A stretch of 64,000 nucleotides of DNA from contig JAZDSV010000003.1 in NCBI GenBank assembly GCA_036784855.1, positions 261,501 through 325,500 of the forward strand, in the 5' to 3' direction. The notes below the pieces were generated by a model. That model had not been told where the DNA came from, did not search any database, and saw only the letters and a program-made list of their open reading frames with translations. This document shows, piece by piece, positions 30,851-41,344 of this stretch. Made by a program: the position numbers and the translations under genes. The stretch comes from Aphelidium insulamus (Eukaryota > Aphelidiomycota > Aphelidea > Aphelidiaceae). Numbering within the stretch: the first letter of the stretch is position 1; the number at the start of each line of letters is the position of its first letter.

Positions 30851-31252
30851 ACACGGCGTGTAACACATGCATGTAAGCACCGCGAGAGGCCATTGGTCCG
30901 TGTGGTGGTGCAGTGTATTAATTGGTGCATGTGGTTGTACACCATTACATTACACGCAGTGCCGCCATTGGTGCATATCGCGGCACAGTGTTTCTATTGG
31001 CGCGTATGGTGCCACAGTCAGCACTCACCTCACGTGACAGCGTTGCTGTGTCACCGCGGCGCCGAATCACGGCGGCCCATTCCGGTGGCGGCAGCGCTGA
31101 TTGCTCAGTTGCCGCTTGGTGCAACATTGCAGCGTGGTTACACGTGTACCACCACGTGAAATGCATAAATAGCGGTGTCGCGGCCACGGCGCAGCAAGTA
31201 ATCTAATCAACCTGTAACGGAATAGCCATCATACATATTTACTGCAACAACA
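30851..31252. promoter_or_regulatory. Upstream region of the secreted-protein gene
   Basis: About 400 bases without a credible frame. A TATA-like gcataaatagcgg (about 31162-31174) lies some 80 bases before the ATG at 31253. Upstream are GC-rich segments with repeated 'ggtgcat..tgg' words (gtgcagtgtattaattggtgcatgtgg, gccattggtgcatatcgcgg). Confidence 0.45.
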
Positions 31253-31993
31253 ATGAAGTTCACCCACGCTGTACTGCTCTCCACCGCCGCCGCTGTCCTC
31301 GCCGTGACACTAGGCACTGCTGGCACTGACGCCAAGAAAGTCTACCTGAAGCGCACAAATACTCTCGTTTTCGACCAAGGGGGATGCAAGCCCAAAAATT
31401 TGAAAGCCATGTATTTCAAAACTAGACCTGCCAAAAAGGATGACAAGTGCCTGAAAAAGAATCATGGACAATGCGAAAGTGACGCAAACTCGTCGACGAG
31501 AAATTACTGCACTATCCAGACCACGGAGGACAAGAAAGGTACCAAGCGCAATGTCACTCTGCCGTCGGCATTTCTGTCTCAAAACACTGTATATGCGATG
31601 CAGCTCGTCTACGCCGAAAAGGGGTGTAAACAACGTGATCTGGTGTCCGTAATGGCATTGCGTAACAACTACGATAAGCCGTTAGAGTGCGTGCAAGACG
31701 GCGGCATCTTTCGCAGAGCCCTATGCCAGGTTGATGAGAATGGCAAGGGCTATGTCCAAATTTTGAAATGCGACAGCAAGTGCAAAAACTGCACACCAGC
31801 TATTGAAAAAACACCATTAAACAACTGCAAGAAGTTGCCGGGAAAGGGCCGCTTCTTGTACCAGCAATTTCAGTGCAAGAACCCAAGTGGTGGAGGACAG
31901 AGCACAGGCAAGGGAAAGGAAAAAGGCAAGAAAGATGACGGCAAAGGAAAGGGGAAAAAGGGCCCTGGCAGCAAGAAACATGGCGGCAAATAG
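31253..31993 (+). CDS. Secreted Cys-rich protein with basic Gly/Lys tail, 246 aa
   Basis: Single exon. Residues 1-27 form a signal peptide (KFTHAVLLSTAAAVLAVTL, ending near ADAK). The middle has about a dozen Cys and two matching sub-blocks, including LPSAFLSQNTVYAMQLVYAEKGC and QILKCDSKCKNCTP. These align with the extracellular part of the gene at 39414 (VPEEFLTPGETYAVKGVYADGVC and YWNCTDAACTQCSP). The last 40 residues are a Lys/Gly tail (KGKEKGKKDDGKGKGKKG), unusual for a secreted protein and possibly binding an anionic wall or surface polymer. No known domain is recognised. One sequon (NVT) is visible. A lineage-specific surface or secreted protein is likely. Confidence 0.7.
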   Translation: MKFTHAVLLSTAAAVLAVTLGTAGTDAKKVYLKRTNTLVFDQGGCKPKNLKAMYFKTRPAKKDDKCLKKNHGQCESDANSSTRNYCTIQTTEDKKGTKRNVTLPSAFLSQNTVYAMQLVYAEKGCKQRDLVSVMALRNNYDKPLECVQDGGIFRRALCQVDENGKGYVQILKCDSKCKNCTPAIEKTPLNNCKKLPGKGRFLYQQFQCKNPSGGGQSTGKGKEKGKKDDGKGKGKKGPGSKKHGGK

Positions 31994-32055
31994 GGCAGCA
32001 ATTGATGAAATGCTTGCGCCTGCAGCTAATCGGATATGGAAATGAATTGTACTGA

Positions 32056-32394
32056 TTAATAGAACGAATGCAATGCTATTAACGCAACTAGTAGCAACTC
32101 TATCCCCACAGCCATCAGTAGCATGCTCCACACCGTTGTTCTCTCTTCATGCGCGCCGATCAGTATGACGGGCTCCACTCCCGACGCCGATATCTGTTGT
32201 GTGTCTCCACTCCCACCAACCAACTGTTTCAGGTGCCGGGCCTTGGCGTGCAGCCTGCGCAAATCTGTCCGTATTTGCGCATCCGATTCCGGTGCATAAT
32301 GGCGGTATGGTGTCGTCGTCGACGGAGCAGTAGATCGCTGTAGTGATGGTTCGGCGGCTGTTGCCGGCGTGTGCGCGTGGGTAGTGGCGGGCAT
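32056..32394 (-). CDS. Small tail-anchored membrane protein, 112 aa
   Basis: Thr/Pro-rich N-terminus, a helical charged middle (DAQIRTDLRRLHAKARHLKQLV) and a single C-terminal hydrophobic segment (WSMLLMAVGIELLLVALIALHSFY), the layout of tail-anchored proteins. The heptad-like middle resembles a SNARE-type helix but is too short to call. It lies 72 bases downstream of the vezatin-like gene on the same strand. Start at the ATG at 32394. Confidence 0.5.
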   Translation of the reverse strand: MPATTHAHTPATAAEPSLQRSTAPSTTTPYRHYAPESDAQIRTDLRRLHAKARHLKQLVGGSGDTQQISASGVEPVILIGAHEERTTVWSMLLMAVGIELLLVALIALHSFY

Positions 32395-32465
32395 TTACAG
32401 AAGCGCGACGCTGGAGAGAAATCGAGGCGCAGTCAGTCACTGGATCCAATCCGATTGGTGCGCGT

Positions 32466-33946
32466 TCAGTACTTGGCTCGCGCCTGGATGCTTAGATCCA
32501 GTTCCGCCATGAGCGCTGCCGTGATATTCTGCTTCCTTGCCGCTTCTTCTCTTTCTGGCGCATAGATTTTGCTAATGCGATTCGTTGTGCGCGTGATGGC
32601 GCTTCCCGCGTTTGACGGTGTGTAAGTTGCTGCTGTCCAGCAGATGTAGAAAAGCTCTCAAATCGCAACGTGGTGTCGCCGTCCATATTTAGACGCGTCT
32701 CCAAGTCCAACGATTCGGCAACATGTCGCAACTTTGTTTTTGCGCCATCCTCCACAACGATATTGTTGGCGTCAATGACGGCACATGGCGTGGAATCGTC
32801 GCAGTCAGAAGCAGTTGTCACGCCGTTTATGTGAGACAGCTGCTCCATTGTAGACAGCAGACTCTGCGCTTCTTGCGCAATGCTGCTTATACAATCGATT
32901 GATAATTGATCGCTTCTATCGTCGTTCATGGTGTTCTGTAGAGCAGCAAGCTTCACGGCAGCGAGTATCGCGGAATTCTGCGCCGCGGAAATCAAGTCAC
33001 TCTTCAAGCCTTGACTGCGACTTCCCAGGGGTCGCGCTGTTGAACTCGGAATCGGAGACGTAAGAGCAAGTATGTCTTGTAGAGCCCTGTCAAGCCTGCG
33101 TGTCTGCAGCAGAATAATAGAATTCACAGTTGACATGAGCCGGTCCACACGAGTTAGCACGGACACTGCCGTCCTTGTATCACCAATCGAATCGATCTGG
33201 CCAGATATCCATTGAAGCGACTGGTAGCGCCACTGACTGAACGGAATGATAGTCGCGTGGTGTGGATCCGAATTGGGAACTTTAGTCAGAGCGGCAAGGG
33301 GAGGACCAGTGTTGCACATGATCTGCACAATATCGGCACACATCGCGTCCAATGCACTTAGAGAAGCAAGTGCACCATCCGTGGCGCCCAGATGGGCTGC
33401 CTCCTTGTGTAAGCGAACTGCACTGGCCAGCAGATTATTTAACTTGGCGGAACGGCGTAGGAATACGTCCAAGTGTGACGCAACACACAGCGCATACAAC
33501 CGCACCAACACGGTCTGCATATGCCCACCCATACGCCAAGCAACCATGAGTACTGGTAGCGCAATAAAGAGAGCCAATAGAGTGTGGGCGACAATTGCAA
33601 GTACAGTAGTCAACACTGCCACCCATAATGTAGCTCCCAAGGTATGTGGCCGGTGACACGTGCACCGTAGAAGTTGCGTGCACACTACATCCAGCCATTC
33701 AAGACGTAGCATGGCTGGCCGTGTATGCCGCGCAAACGCATCCACAATGTATTGCTTGTCGGAGGCTGTCGCGGTATCGCCGCGAATGGGTGGCAGCGTG
33801 TCTGTGCATTCTTGTTCCGCGCAGCATGGGCCAGCCGAGTACTCAAACTCTTCGGTAATGAGAGAATGTAGTGCATAAAGAGCCGGCAACCAACCTGCCA
33901 AGTATGAAGCCAGCGGCCCGTCGGCATTCATTATCGCGCCGTTCAT
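32466..33946 (-). CDS. Vezatin/Inp2-like membrane protein, tentative, about 472 aa
   Basis: Two exons, 33946-32617 and 32554-32466, with a 62-base GT-AG intron that puts the end into the frame REEAARKQNITAALMAELDL. Residues about 110-145 form one or two membrane segments (LWVAVLTTVLAIVAHTLLALFIALPVLMVAW). The following region is helical, with LYALCVASHLDVFLRRSAKLNNLL, SQWRYQSLQWISGQIDSI and SIILLQTRRLDRALQ. Layout and these segments recall the myosin-binding domain shared by vezatin and the fungal peroxisome-inheritance receptor Inp2, but the similarity is weak. The start ATG at 33946 is in the first exon; another ATG follows five codons on. Confidence 0.45.
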
Positions 33947-33989
33947 TAGCTGTGAGTGAATAGACCACGTCTGTGATCTGATTGGACAG

Positions 33990-34333
33990 AAAAGTTTTTA
34001 CCAACAGTGAGGGTTGGGTGCAAACAACCTCGACACTGGCTCTGTTAAACGATGCGGTGCCCGCGAAACCTGTCGCGTGGATTCTTTAGTAGTGTCAAGA
34101 CCAACAGGACGCAGACACACACAGCTAGTAGAATCTAACACCTTATATTTACCTGTCGCGTGGATTCTTTAGTAGTGTCAAGACCAACAGGACGCAGACA
34201 CACACAGCTAGTAGAATCTAACACGACGGTACTTGTTTGCCGAGCTGCCTTAAGTAGTCAGGCGGTAGCCTGGCAACGCTCCATATACGTAAGCGCGGGT
34301 CGCGATAAGGCGGAACGCGATGACGTATCAACA
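33990..34333 (-). repeat. LTR, downstream copy
   Basis: 344 bases. Contains an internal tandem duplication of about 80 bases (units near 34068-34143 and 34151-34226, starting cctgtcgcgtggattc). Confidence 0.9.
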
Positions 34334-37300
34334 ACCCTCCTTAAGTGACGAGCTCGCATAACGAGGCACAAACGAAATGAGACGCGAGGCATGGAACGTC
34401 CACTCCTGTCCAGATTCCGATTCGACCGAGTACAAGTTGTGAGGCAACTGCTCCAACACACGGTAGGGACCATCGTAACGGGGTACCTTCTTGTCACGGA
34501 CAGCACGTTTACGGAGAGAGGCGTTCAGGGCCAAAACAAAGGAGCCAACAGGAAAAGTGGCGATGCGAGGGTGGACTTGGACTCTCGGCATTGTTGATGG
34601 CGTACGCCGGGTAGGATGTCCAACTCGGCTAAACGAGCATCAACACTAGGCTTTGACTGAGGATCGCCAGTTTCCACGGGGATGCGCGGGGTAGTACCAA
34701 ACATCAGAAAATGGGGCGAGTAGCCAGTCCGAACATTGACTCGCATGCGAATTCCGTAAAGGATGGCAGGTAAAACTGATCCCACTTGGAGTAATCACCA
34801 TTGCAGCTGCGAGCCAGTGAGTAGCGAATCGTTGCAATCATGCGCTCCGCAAAACCGTTCCACTCCGGCTGGTACGCCACATTGAGATGATGAATTATTC
34901 CGCTCTGGCCGCAAAAGTCAGCGAAAAGTGTCCGAGGTGAAACAAGTTCCACGATCCGTGGTCACAGAGAGCGGATACCCAAAGATGGCGAAATTCTCTC
35001 CCATGACACGACAAACGATCGCGGCTGTTTCACTCGCAACAGGAATGGCGATGGGAAATGCAGTAAGCACTTCACGCCGACGAGTAGGTAACGGGATCCG
35101 GATTCGGAAATCGGGAACGGTCCGGCAAAGTCAAAGTGCCAATGACCCAAACCTGAGATTCCGGATTGCCCATCGAAGCGGTACAGTGGACGACGGATTG
35201 TAAATGTTTGGCAGCCGTGACAGGACGCCACGTAGTGTTTGACCTGGCATAAAGCTGCGGGTCGCCAGAATCGGCACCGTAACCATGGCCAAATAGTTCC
35301 AGGGCAAAGTGTCCCGTCTGATCGTGAACAACAGTCAACAGACGATGCAACTCAGCGAGCGTAAAGAGCACACGTAGCGGGTGAGTGGCAGTGCGACGGT
35401 ACAACACCGAATCAATGACCACAAAGCGACGGACGGTGCGGCGAAATCGCTGTGTCACTCCAGAAGCTGGCAAAGTCTCTTTGTCCAAGAATGCTAAGAT
35501 CTCTTCAAACGTGATACGATCTTCAAGCGACGGCACGGTTGCTTTGGCAATCAACACAGGTCGAGACAGGTAGTCGGCAACTGGGTTGTCTTTTCCAGCT
35601 CGATGGCGGATGTCAAAGTCAAACTCGGCCAACATGGGATCCAACGGGCAACTCGGCCAGTCGGTTCTCGTTGCTTATACAGCGAGACTACGGCGGAGTT
35701 GTCGGTGTAAACAATGAAGCGTCTACCTAGCAGATAGCAACGAAAATGCTTGATCAGGGTGACCAACGCCAACGCTTCTATCGTGAACGGGGTAGCTCCG
35801 CTCAGCGGGCGAGAGGCTTCGAGAGTAGTAGGCGACGGGACGCAGCTGGTCATCGTCATCATACTGCTCCAGAACACCACCTACTGCGGAATTTGAGGCG
35901 TCAGTAGACAACACAAACACATGCGCAAAGTCGGGCTGTTTCAGTACGGGCGCTGACACCAATCTCTCACGCAGCTGTGTGAAAGACGCTTGGCAAACGT
36001 CCGACCAGACAAAGCTGACTTGTTTGCGCACCAAATTTTGCAGCGGCGAGGCGACCTCCGTAAAGCTGGGAATGAATCTACGAAAGTAAGATGCCAGTCC
36101 CAAAAAGGAGCGGGTCTCTCGTAGATTCGTGGGCGAATTCATATGTCACAACATATCTAACTAGAGTGGGATGGGCAACAAACTAGACGGAGTGACCAGA
36201 AAACCCAAGTACCGAAACGTTGTTTTCAGGAACGAACACTTTTTGAACTTAAGCGCACGTCGTACTGTTTGAGACGGTCAAACACGGTCTTCAAATGTAC
36301 CATATGTTGCTCAAATGTCTCGAATGGACGGCGATGTCGTCGAGGTACACTGTCACAAAGTCATATGCACAATCGGCGAACATGCGATCCATCAGGCGAG
36401 AGAAGCAGCCGGGGCATTGGTGAGTCCAAAGGCATCACCGTAAACTCGTACACTCCGAAGGTGTAATAAATGCTGTAAACTTGCGGCTTTCTGGGTCCAT
36501 CTTGACCTGCCAGTATCCTGCGAAGCAGTCCAAGGTCGTAAAATACTCTTGTTGGCCAGGTGTCAAGACAGTCATCAATTCGAGGCAGCGGGAACTTGTC
36601 CTTAGTTGTGACATCATTCAATCGGCGGTAGTCAATGCAGAAGCGAATCGAACCGTCGGGCTTGGGAATCAACACAACGGGGAAACCCATGGCGACTTGG
36701 ACGGCACAATGACACCGGAACTCAACATCGTGTCAACTTCTGTCCGAATTGCCTCCTCTCTTCAGGCGAGTGGCGACGAAGTCTGCATGAGATTGGCTTG
36801 ACCTCCGGGGAACGTCAATGACGCAAGAACTATCTTTGATACCGGGAACCCCTGTCAATGACTCCACAAAGAGCTCCTTGTACTCATTGAGCAAGCCGTG
36901 AAACGCAGCACCCTCGTTGTCCGCCAGAGGTGCCTCAACCTCGGAAACCGCAGATTCAATTTGGGTGTCTTGCAACACCAACACCTTCCCCACCGCAGGA
37001 GCGTCGGGTGCAACTACAGTGTCAGTGGCATACGACAACTCAACGGCTCGTAGAATACTGTAGCCTTCGTCATCTACAATGTCCTGCCCAAACTGCTCCC
37101 GGAGTTGGCGCTTGCTGCACAGCTGAAGCTCGAGCGTCTTGCCGCGATGGCGCAGCGTAAACAATCCATTGTCGTAGTCAATGAGTGACCGCGAGCCCTT
37201 CTTGCCTTGAATAAAGTCTCTGTCCAAGCAAATAGGCACAGCGCAGTCGTCCATGACTGCAAACTTGACGATCACCTCCACGTCGTCATCAAAGTGAATC

Positions 37301-38511
37301 GGAATGCTTGCCAAACCAGAGATGAGCAATTGGCGGTCCACTGACTGTTCAACTTCACTGGTCAGCCAAGCAAGTGCTCAGCAGTCGCATCTTATGCGTA
37401 GGAAGCGACCTACTAACAACGGAAAAGTCTGCGCCAGAGTCCAGAAAGAGTGGAATAGGCTGGTCCTGATGTAGCCCAGTATGTACGTAACTTTTCGCGT
37501 TTTTCACGCACCCGAACGCCAAGGCGCGGTGCAATTGGCGGAGGCGGAGCTGGCGGAAGTGAGTTGTCAAGAATTCGCTCCACCAAGGACTCCGTTCGGG
37601 GCCGTTTTACTTTAGTACGAGAGCGGCGCTCTCTCATTTCTTGACGACGTGCTTCCTGAAGCGCTATATCCGCCGGCTTAGGGCATTGAGAGACGATGTG
37701 CCCTTTTTCGCCGCAGTTGAAACACGTGAGGGTGCGGGGTGATGCGACCTTCTCGGAAAGCATTATTTTCAATTTCGCGATCTCGTCTGTCAATTTCTCA
37801 ATGTCGGAGGATGACGTAGTTGGTTTAACCTCTGTAGATGACACGGCAACGGTTGAGGGCGGGGCCATTCGAGCATCACGAGCCACCCGGAGGATGTTGT
37901 CCCTGCTTGATCTCGGCCAGTCCAACCGCTTTCATAATTCTGCATGACTTTCATGGCTGCCCGAGACACGCCACCACAGATTCTCGTTCATTGTTGCAAG
38001 GCGCGCCAGGTACAGGCTCTAAGCTGTTCGGGGTGGCCATATCCGACGGAATTCTGGCAACATACTGCCGAAAACGCTGGTTGAATTCCGTGATTGTTTC
38101 GCCCAAATCTCGGGTGAGCGCGGCCAGCCCAATGACACTGTGCGACGACTTGGGGCCATATTTTTTCTGAGTGCGTCCAACCACTGCTCAATGCTCCACG
38201 AGTCTGTCAAGGCAAGGCCTCGCGTCGTATTGCCAGCGAGCAGCAGGGCCACTTAACGAGTTTTCAACTGCGCCATGGCCTCCTCGGGAGACCAGGCCAG
38301 ATTTTCATCGCGTTCCTGAAACGGCGAATCCACAATTCAATTTCATCTGCATCGGCAGACGTTCCACTAAACGTTGGCGGCAAGGATGACGCGACATTGC
38401 GAAACCGCGTCTACGTGCATTCTATCGCCCTTTGTTCACAAGGTTTCACCGAGCTACAACCACCTGTTCCTCGCAGTGGTACTCGTGCCTCGCACTGGTG
38501 CTGATAACGCC

Positions 38512-38854
38512 AAAAGCTTTTACCAACAGTGAGGGTTGAGTCAAACAACCTCGACACTGGCTCTGTTTAACGATGCGGTGCCCGCGAAACCTGTCGCGTG
38601 GATTCTTTAGTAGTGTCAAGACCAACAGGACGCAGACACACACAGCTAGTAGAATCTAACACCCTTTATTTACCTGTCGCGTGGATTCTTTAGTAGTGTC
38701 AAGACCAACAGGACGCAGACACACACACCTAGTAGAATCTAACACGACGGTACTTGTTTGCCGAGCTGCCTTAAGTAGTCAGGCGGTAGCCTGGCAACGC
38801 TCCATATACGTAAGCGCGGGTCGCGATAAGGCGGAACGCGATGACGTATCAACA
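38512..38854 (-). repeat. LTR, upstream copy
   Basis: 343 bases, about 98% identical to the other LTR, with the same internal tandem duplication (near 38589-38664 and 38673-38748). The duplication therefore predates this insertion. Confidence 0.9.
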
Positions 38855-39413
38855 GACAGACAGCAAGTGAAGAGGTTCATATTGCACAAAGAGGACTATT
38901 TTTTGCCCACGTACCACAAAATACTCACTTCCACTACCAAAATACCCACTACACATACATTTTGGTAGTGGATTAAAATAGTCTACTTGCACAAATACAG
39001 TTAATTGTAGTTGATTCCGCAGTTCTCTGTTTAGCACGGTTACGCTATTGCCTGCCTGTATGCACAAATCTGGGCACAGTACTGATAATGTATCTGCTTG
39101 TGTGACTAAAAAGTAGAGACCATATAGAGTTCTGTGTCTATATGGAGGGTATATAAGAGGATGTACAGCCACATGACGGCAGATACACAACCGTGCAATG
39201 ATAAATGCTATATGACGGCAGGTATACAATACAGTCAATCAATACAGGCAATTCAATCAGGCAATGCAATCAACTGTCTGCACGCGATTGGCGCCCGCCG
39301 CATATTGCCAATATTCCGCGGCAATATCGCGCTGGCTGCTTATAAGCCAGGCGCACTTTGTGTGTATATAAGTACAGTGTGTGTGTGTGTGTGTGTGTAT
39401 GTACAGCAACAAG
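38855..39413. promoter_or_regulatory. Upstream region of the GPI mucin-like gene, with a hairpin
   Basis: No coding frame. A perfect 13-base inverted repeat (ccactaccaaaat at 38931-38943, attttggtagtgg at 38959-38971) lies inside a longer imperfect one (about 38883-38995). Possible TATA boxes are gtatataagagg (39150) and gtatataagtac (39364); the second is 50 bases before the ATG at 39414 and is followed by a GT run. Confidence 0.5.
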
Positions 39414-41246
39414 ATGTCTTCTGTGCGGTTCCTTGTCGTGGCCGTGGCCGCCATGCTGGCCACTGTTTCAGTGCCTGCCAGCGCGACCGTGTACAGTAGC
39501 TGGTTGCGGTACACGGCGACACAGTGCACGGGTGTGGTGGGTGCCTTCTCGGCCGGTCCGGTGTCCGACACGTGCAAGGGTCGCGTGTGTCGCGTGCCCA
39601 ACGGTCTGACACCCAAGGCCACCTGGGCCGAGACGGAGCGCTGCAATTTGAAATCCTTCCAGGTGCCCGAGGAGTTTCTGACGCCCGGCGAGACGTACGC
39701 GGTCAAGGGTGTGTACGCGGACGGTGTGTGTGCCGCCGCTGCCATGCGTCAAATTGTCGGCCGGCTGTCTGGCGCGTGCATGCTCGTCGACGGCACCTAC
39801 CAGAAGGCCACGTGCACAGCGGGTGACGCGGTGAACTACTGGAACTGTACGGACGCGGCGTGCACGCAGTGCTCTCCCGTGCAGACATTCAAGGAGGGTG
39901 AATGTGGCGTGGATGCTGCCGGTGCTGGACAACACGTAAAATACACTTGCTCCGTGTCGCCCGAGCCAGACAATTCGTGGCCCATGCCCGACGCCAATGC
40001 GACATCGTCGTCAACCATGGATTTGCCCGCGGCATCCTCCACTGCGGGCACCGTCGAGTCGACGCAGAGTGTGGCAACCACGGTATCCGTGATGACCACT
40101 TCAACATCTGTGTCTGTGGTGGTGACGAGCACGGCGCCCATCGAGTCCAGTGCGATGTCCACAGTGGCATCCAGCGCTGTGGCCAATGAGACATCTGCCG
40201 TGACAGCTACTACCTCAGTGTCTAGTACTTCAGCGTCTTCGGCCGTGTCTACTTCAGTGTCTTCCGTGGTGGCTACCTCTGCTACTGGCAGTGTACCGAG
40301 CGCTACGGCCACTGAAAGTGTGCCCACCAGTACTGCCAGTTCCGACGGCAGCGTTATGTCGTCGGCTTCTTCTTCATCGGCGATCAACACCGTGGATAGC
40401 AGCATATCGCCGTCGACAATAACTGTGGCCACGTTCATCAGTAGCTCGGCGGAACCGACAGTCAGCACAACTGACGCTACCCTGACTGGCACAGCGTCGC
40501 AAGGAATGCCGTCATCTGTGGCTAGCACCGGTTATGGTTCGGCTTCGTCCGTGTCGGATTCCGCGCCATCCACTTCTGCATCGGTATCAAGTTCTGTTGC
40601 GCTATCGGATACACCGGCTACCAGCGCTGACCCGACCATGATCACTCCCACAGGATATGGATATGGAACACCAACAGCTGCAAGTAGTCTGAGCACTTCC
40701 ACTGCTTCAGCGGTGCCAACCAACTACGACGACGAGTATGAAGAGTACGACTGTGACGAGGACAGCGACGATGACGAGACTGACGGTGCCAGCAGTGGCG
40801 CCGGATATGGCTCAACTCCAACACCACCACCTCCAGTGGATAATACTCCGACGCCGCCACCTCCAGTCAATTCTCCGCCACCACCGCCAACTGGCTACGG
40901 TCCGCCGCCTGCCCCGGCCGGCTATGGAACACCGAATGCGCCGGCAACCGGAAGCTACGGTTCGCCCTCTTTTCCCGCCGCGCCAAACACTCCGCAAGAC
41001 TGTGATGCCGGCAGCACGCCCACTCCGCCCACTGCCGGTCCCTCTTATGGATTGTCTTCGGGTGCGGGTGCAAGTGCTGGCGGAGTCGGTCTAAGCACTC
41101 AACCGGTGGCAAATGGTACTGCAGACAACAATGGCACCAAGTCGGTCAACATTGACATTAGCGCACAAGAATCTGCTGCAACTTCAACTGCCAACTACTT
41201 TGCGCTCGTTGTCACTTTCATACTGTCGGCAGTTCTGCTGGCGTAG
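39414..41246 (+). CDS. GPI-anchored mucin-like surface protein, about 610 aa
   Basis: Single exon. The signal peptide (VRFLVVAVAAMLATVSVPASA) is followed by a 150-residue Cys-rich domain (YTATQCTG, CKGRVCRVPNGL, VPEEFLTPGETYAVKGVYADGVC, YWNCTDAACTQCSP). This domain matches the secreted protein at 31253. About 270 residues of Ser/Thr/Val-rich, probably O-glycosylated stalk follow, then an acidic patch (DDEYEEYDCDEDSDDDETD). A Pro/Gly/Tyr-rich region comes next (TPPPPV and GYG units), and a C-terminal hydrophobic end (FALVVTFILSAVLLA) fits a GPI-attachment signal. The ATG at 39414 is chosen over upstream frame because it starts the signal peptide. Likely a cell-wall or surface protein; ligand unknown. 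Confidence 0.75.
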   Translation: MSSVRFLVVAVAAMLATVSVPASATVYSSWLRYTATQCTGVVGAFSAGPVSDTCKGRVCRVPNGLTPKATWAETERCNLKSFQVPEEFLTPGETYAVKGVYADGVCAAAAMRQIVGRLSGACMLVDGTYQKATCTAGDAVNYWNCTDAACTQCSPVQTFKEGECGVDAAGAGQHVKYTCSVSPEPDNSWPMPDANATSSSTMDLPAASSTAGTVESTQSVATTVSVMTTSTSVSVVVTSTAPIESSAMSTVASSAVANETSAVTATTSVSSTSASSAVSTSVSSVVATSATGSVPSATATESVPTSTASSDGSVMSSASSSSAINTVDSSISPSTITVATFISSSAEPTVSTTDATLTGTASQGMPSSVASTGYGSASSVSDSAPSTSASVSSSVALSDTPATSADPTMITPTGYGYGTPTAASSLSTSTASAVPTNYDDEYEEYDCDEDSDDDETDGASSGAGYGSTPTPPPPVDNTPTPPPPVNSPPPPPTGYGPPPAPAGYGTPNAPATGSYGSPSFPAAPNTPQDCDAGSTPTPPTAGPSYGLSSGAGASAGGVGLSTQPVANGTADNNGTKSVNIDISAQESAATSTANYFALVVTFILSAVLLA

Positions 41247-41344
41247 TGTATTTAATTTCCTTAACAATAATGTAATAGAAGTTCCATGTACATATTTAAT
41301 CTGTCAATATTAACTCTATATTTCTATATTAACTCTACATGACG

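Larger units (their letters stand above)
33990..38854 (-). mobile_element. Ty3/Gypsy LTR retrotransposon, broken
   Basis: A minus-strand LTR element of 4.9 kb with LTRs at 33990-34333 and 38512-38854 and a candidate 5-base target duplication (gacag) at 33985-33989 and 38855-38859. Parts in order on the minus strand: gag region about 38400-37900, zinc-knuckle segment about 37740-37680, protease about 37570-37360, reverse transcriptase about 36700-36150, RNase H about 35900-35550, integrase about 35500-34700, C-terminal extension to about 34340. A polypurine stretch lies against the downstream LTR. The order RT-RNase H-integrase places it in Ty3/Gypsy, not Copia. It is broken, with roughly ten breaks in the coding part. 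The LTRs differ at only about 2% of positions, so insertion looks recent. Confidence 0.9.

Noticed and set aside
31253-31993. Secreted Cys-rich basic protein as a toxin
   Set aside because: No toxin fold or motif is seen, and its paralog is a GPI-anchored surface protein, so a structural or surface role is more likely.
33990-38854. Copia (Ty1) affiliation of the LTR element
   Set aside because: The integrase region follows RT and RNase H, which is the Ty3/Gypsy order.
39836-40528. Minus-strand frame of 230 codons within the mucin-like gene
   Set aside because: It mirrors the Ser/Thr/Val repeats on the other strand; signal peptide and GPI end support the plus strand.
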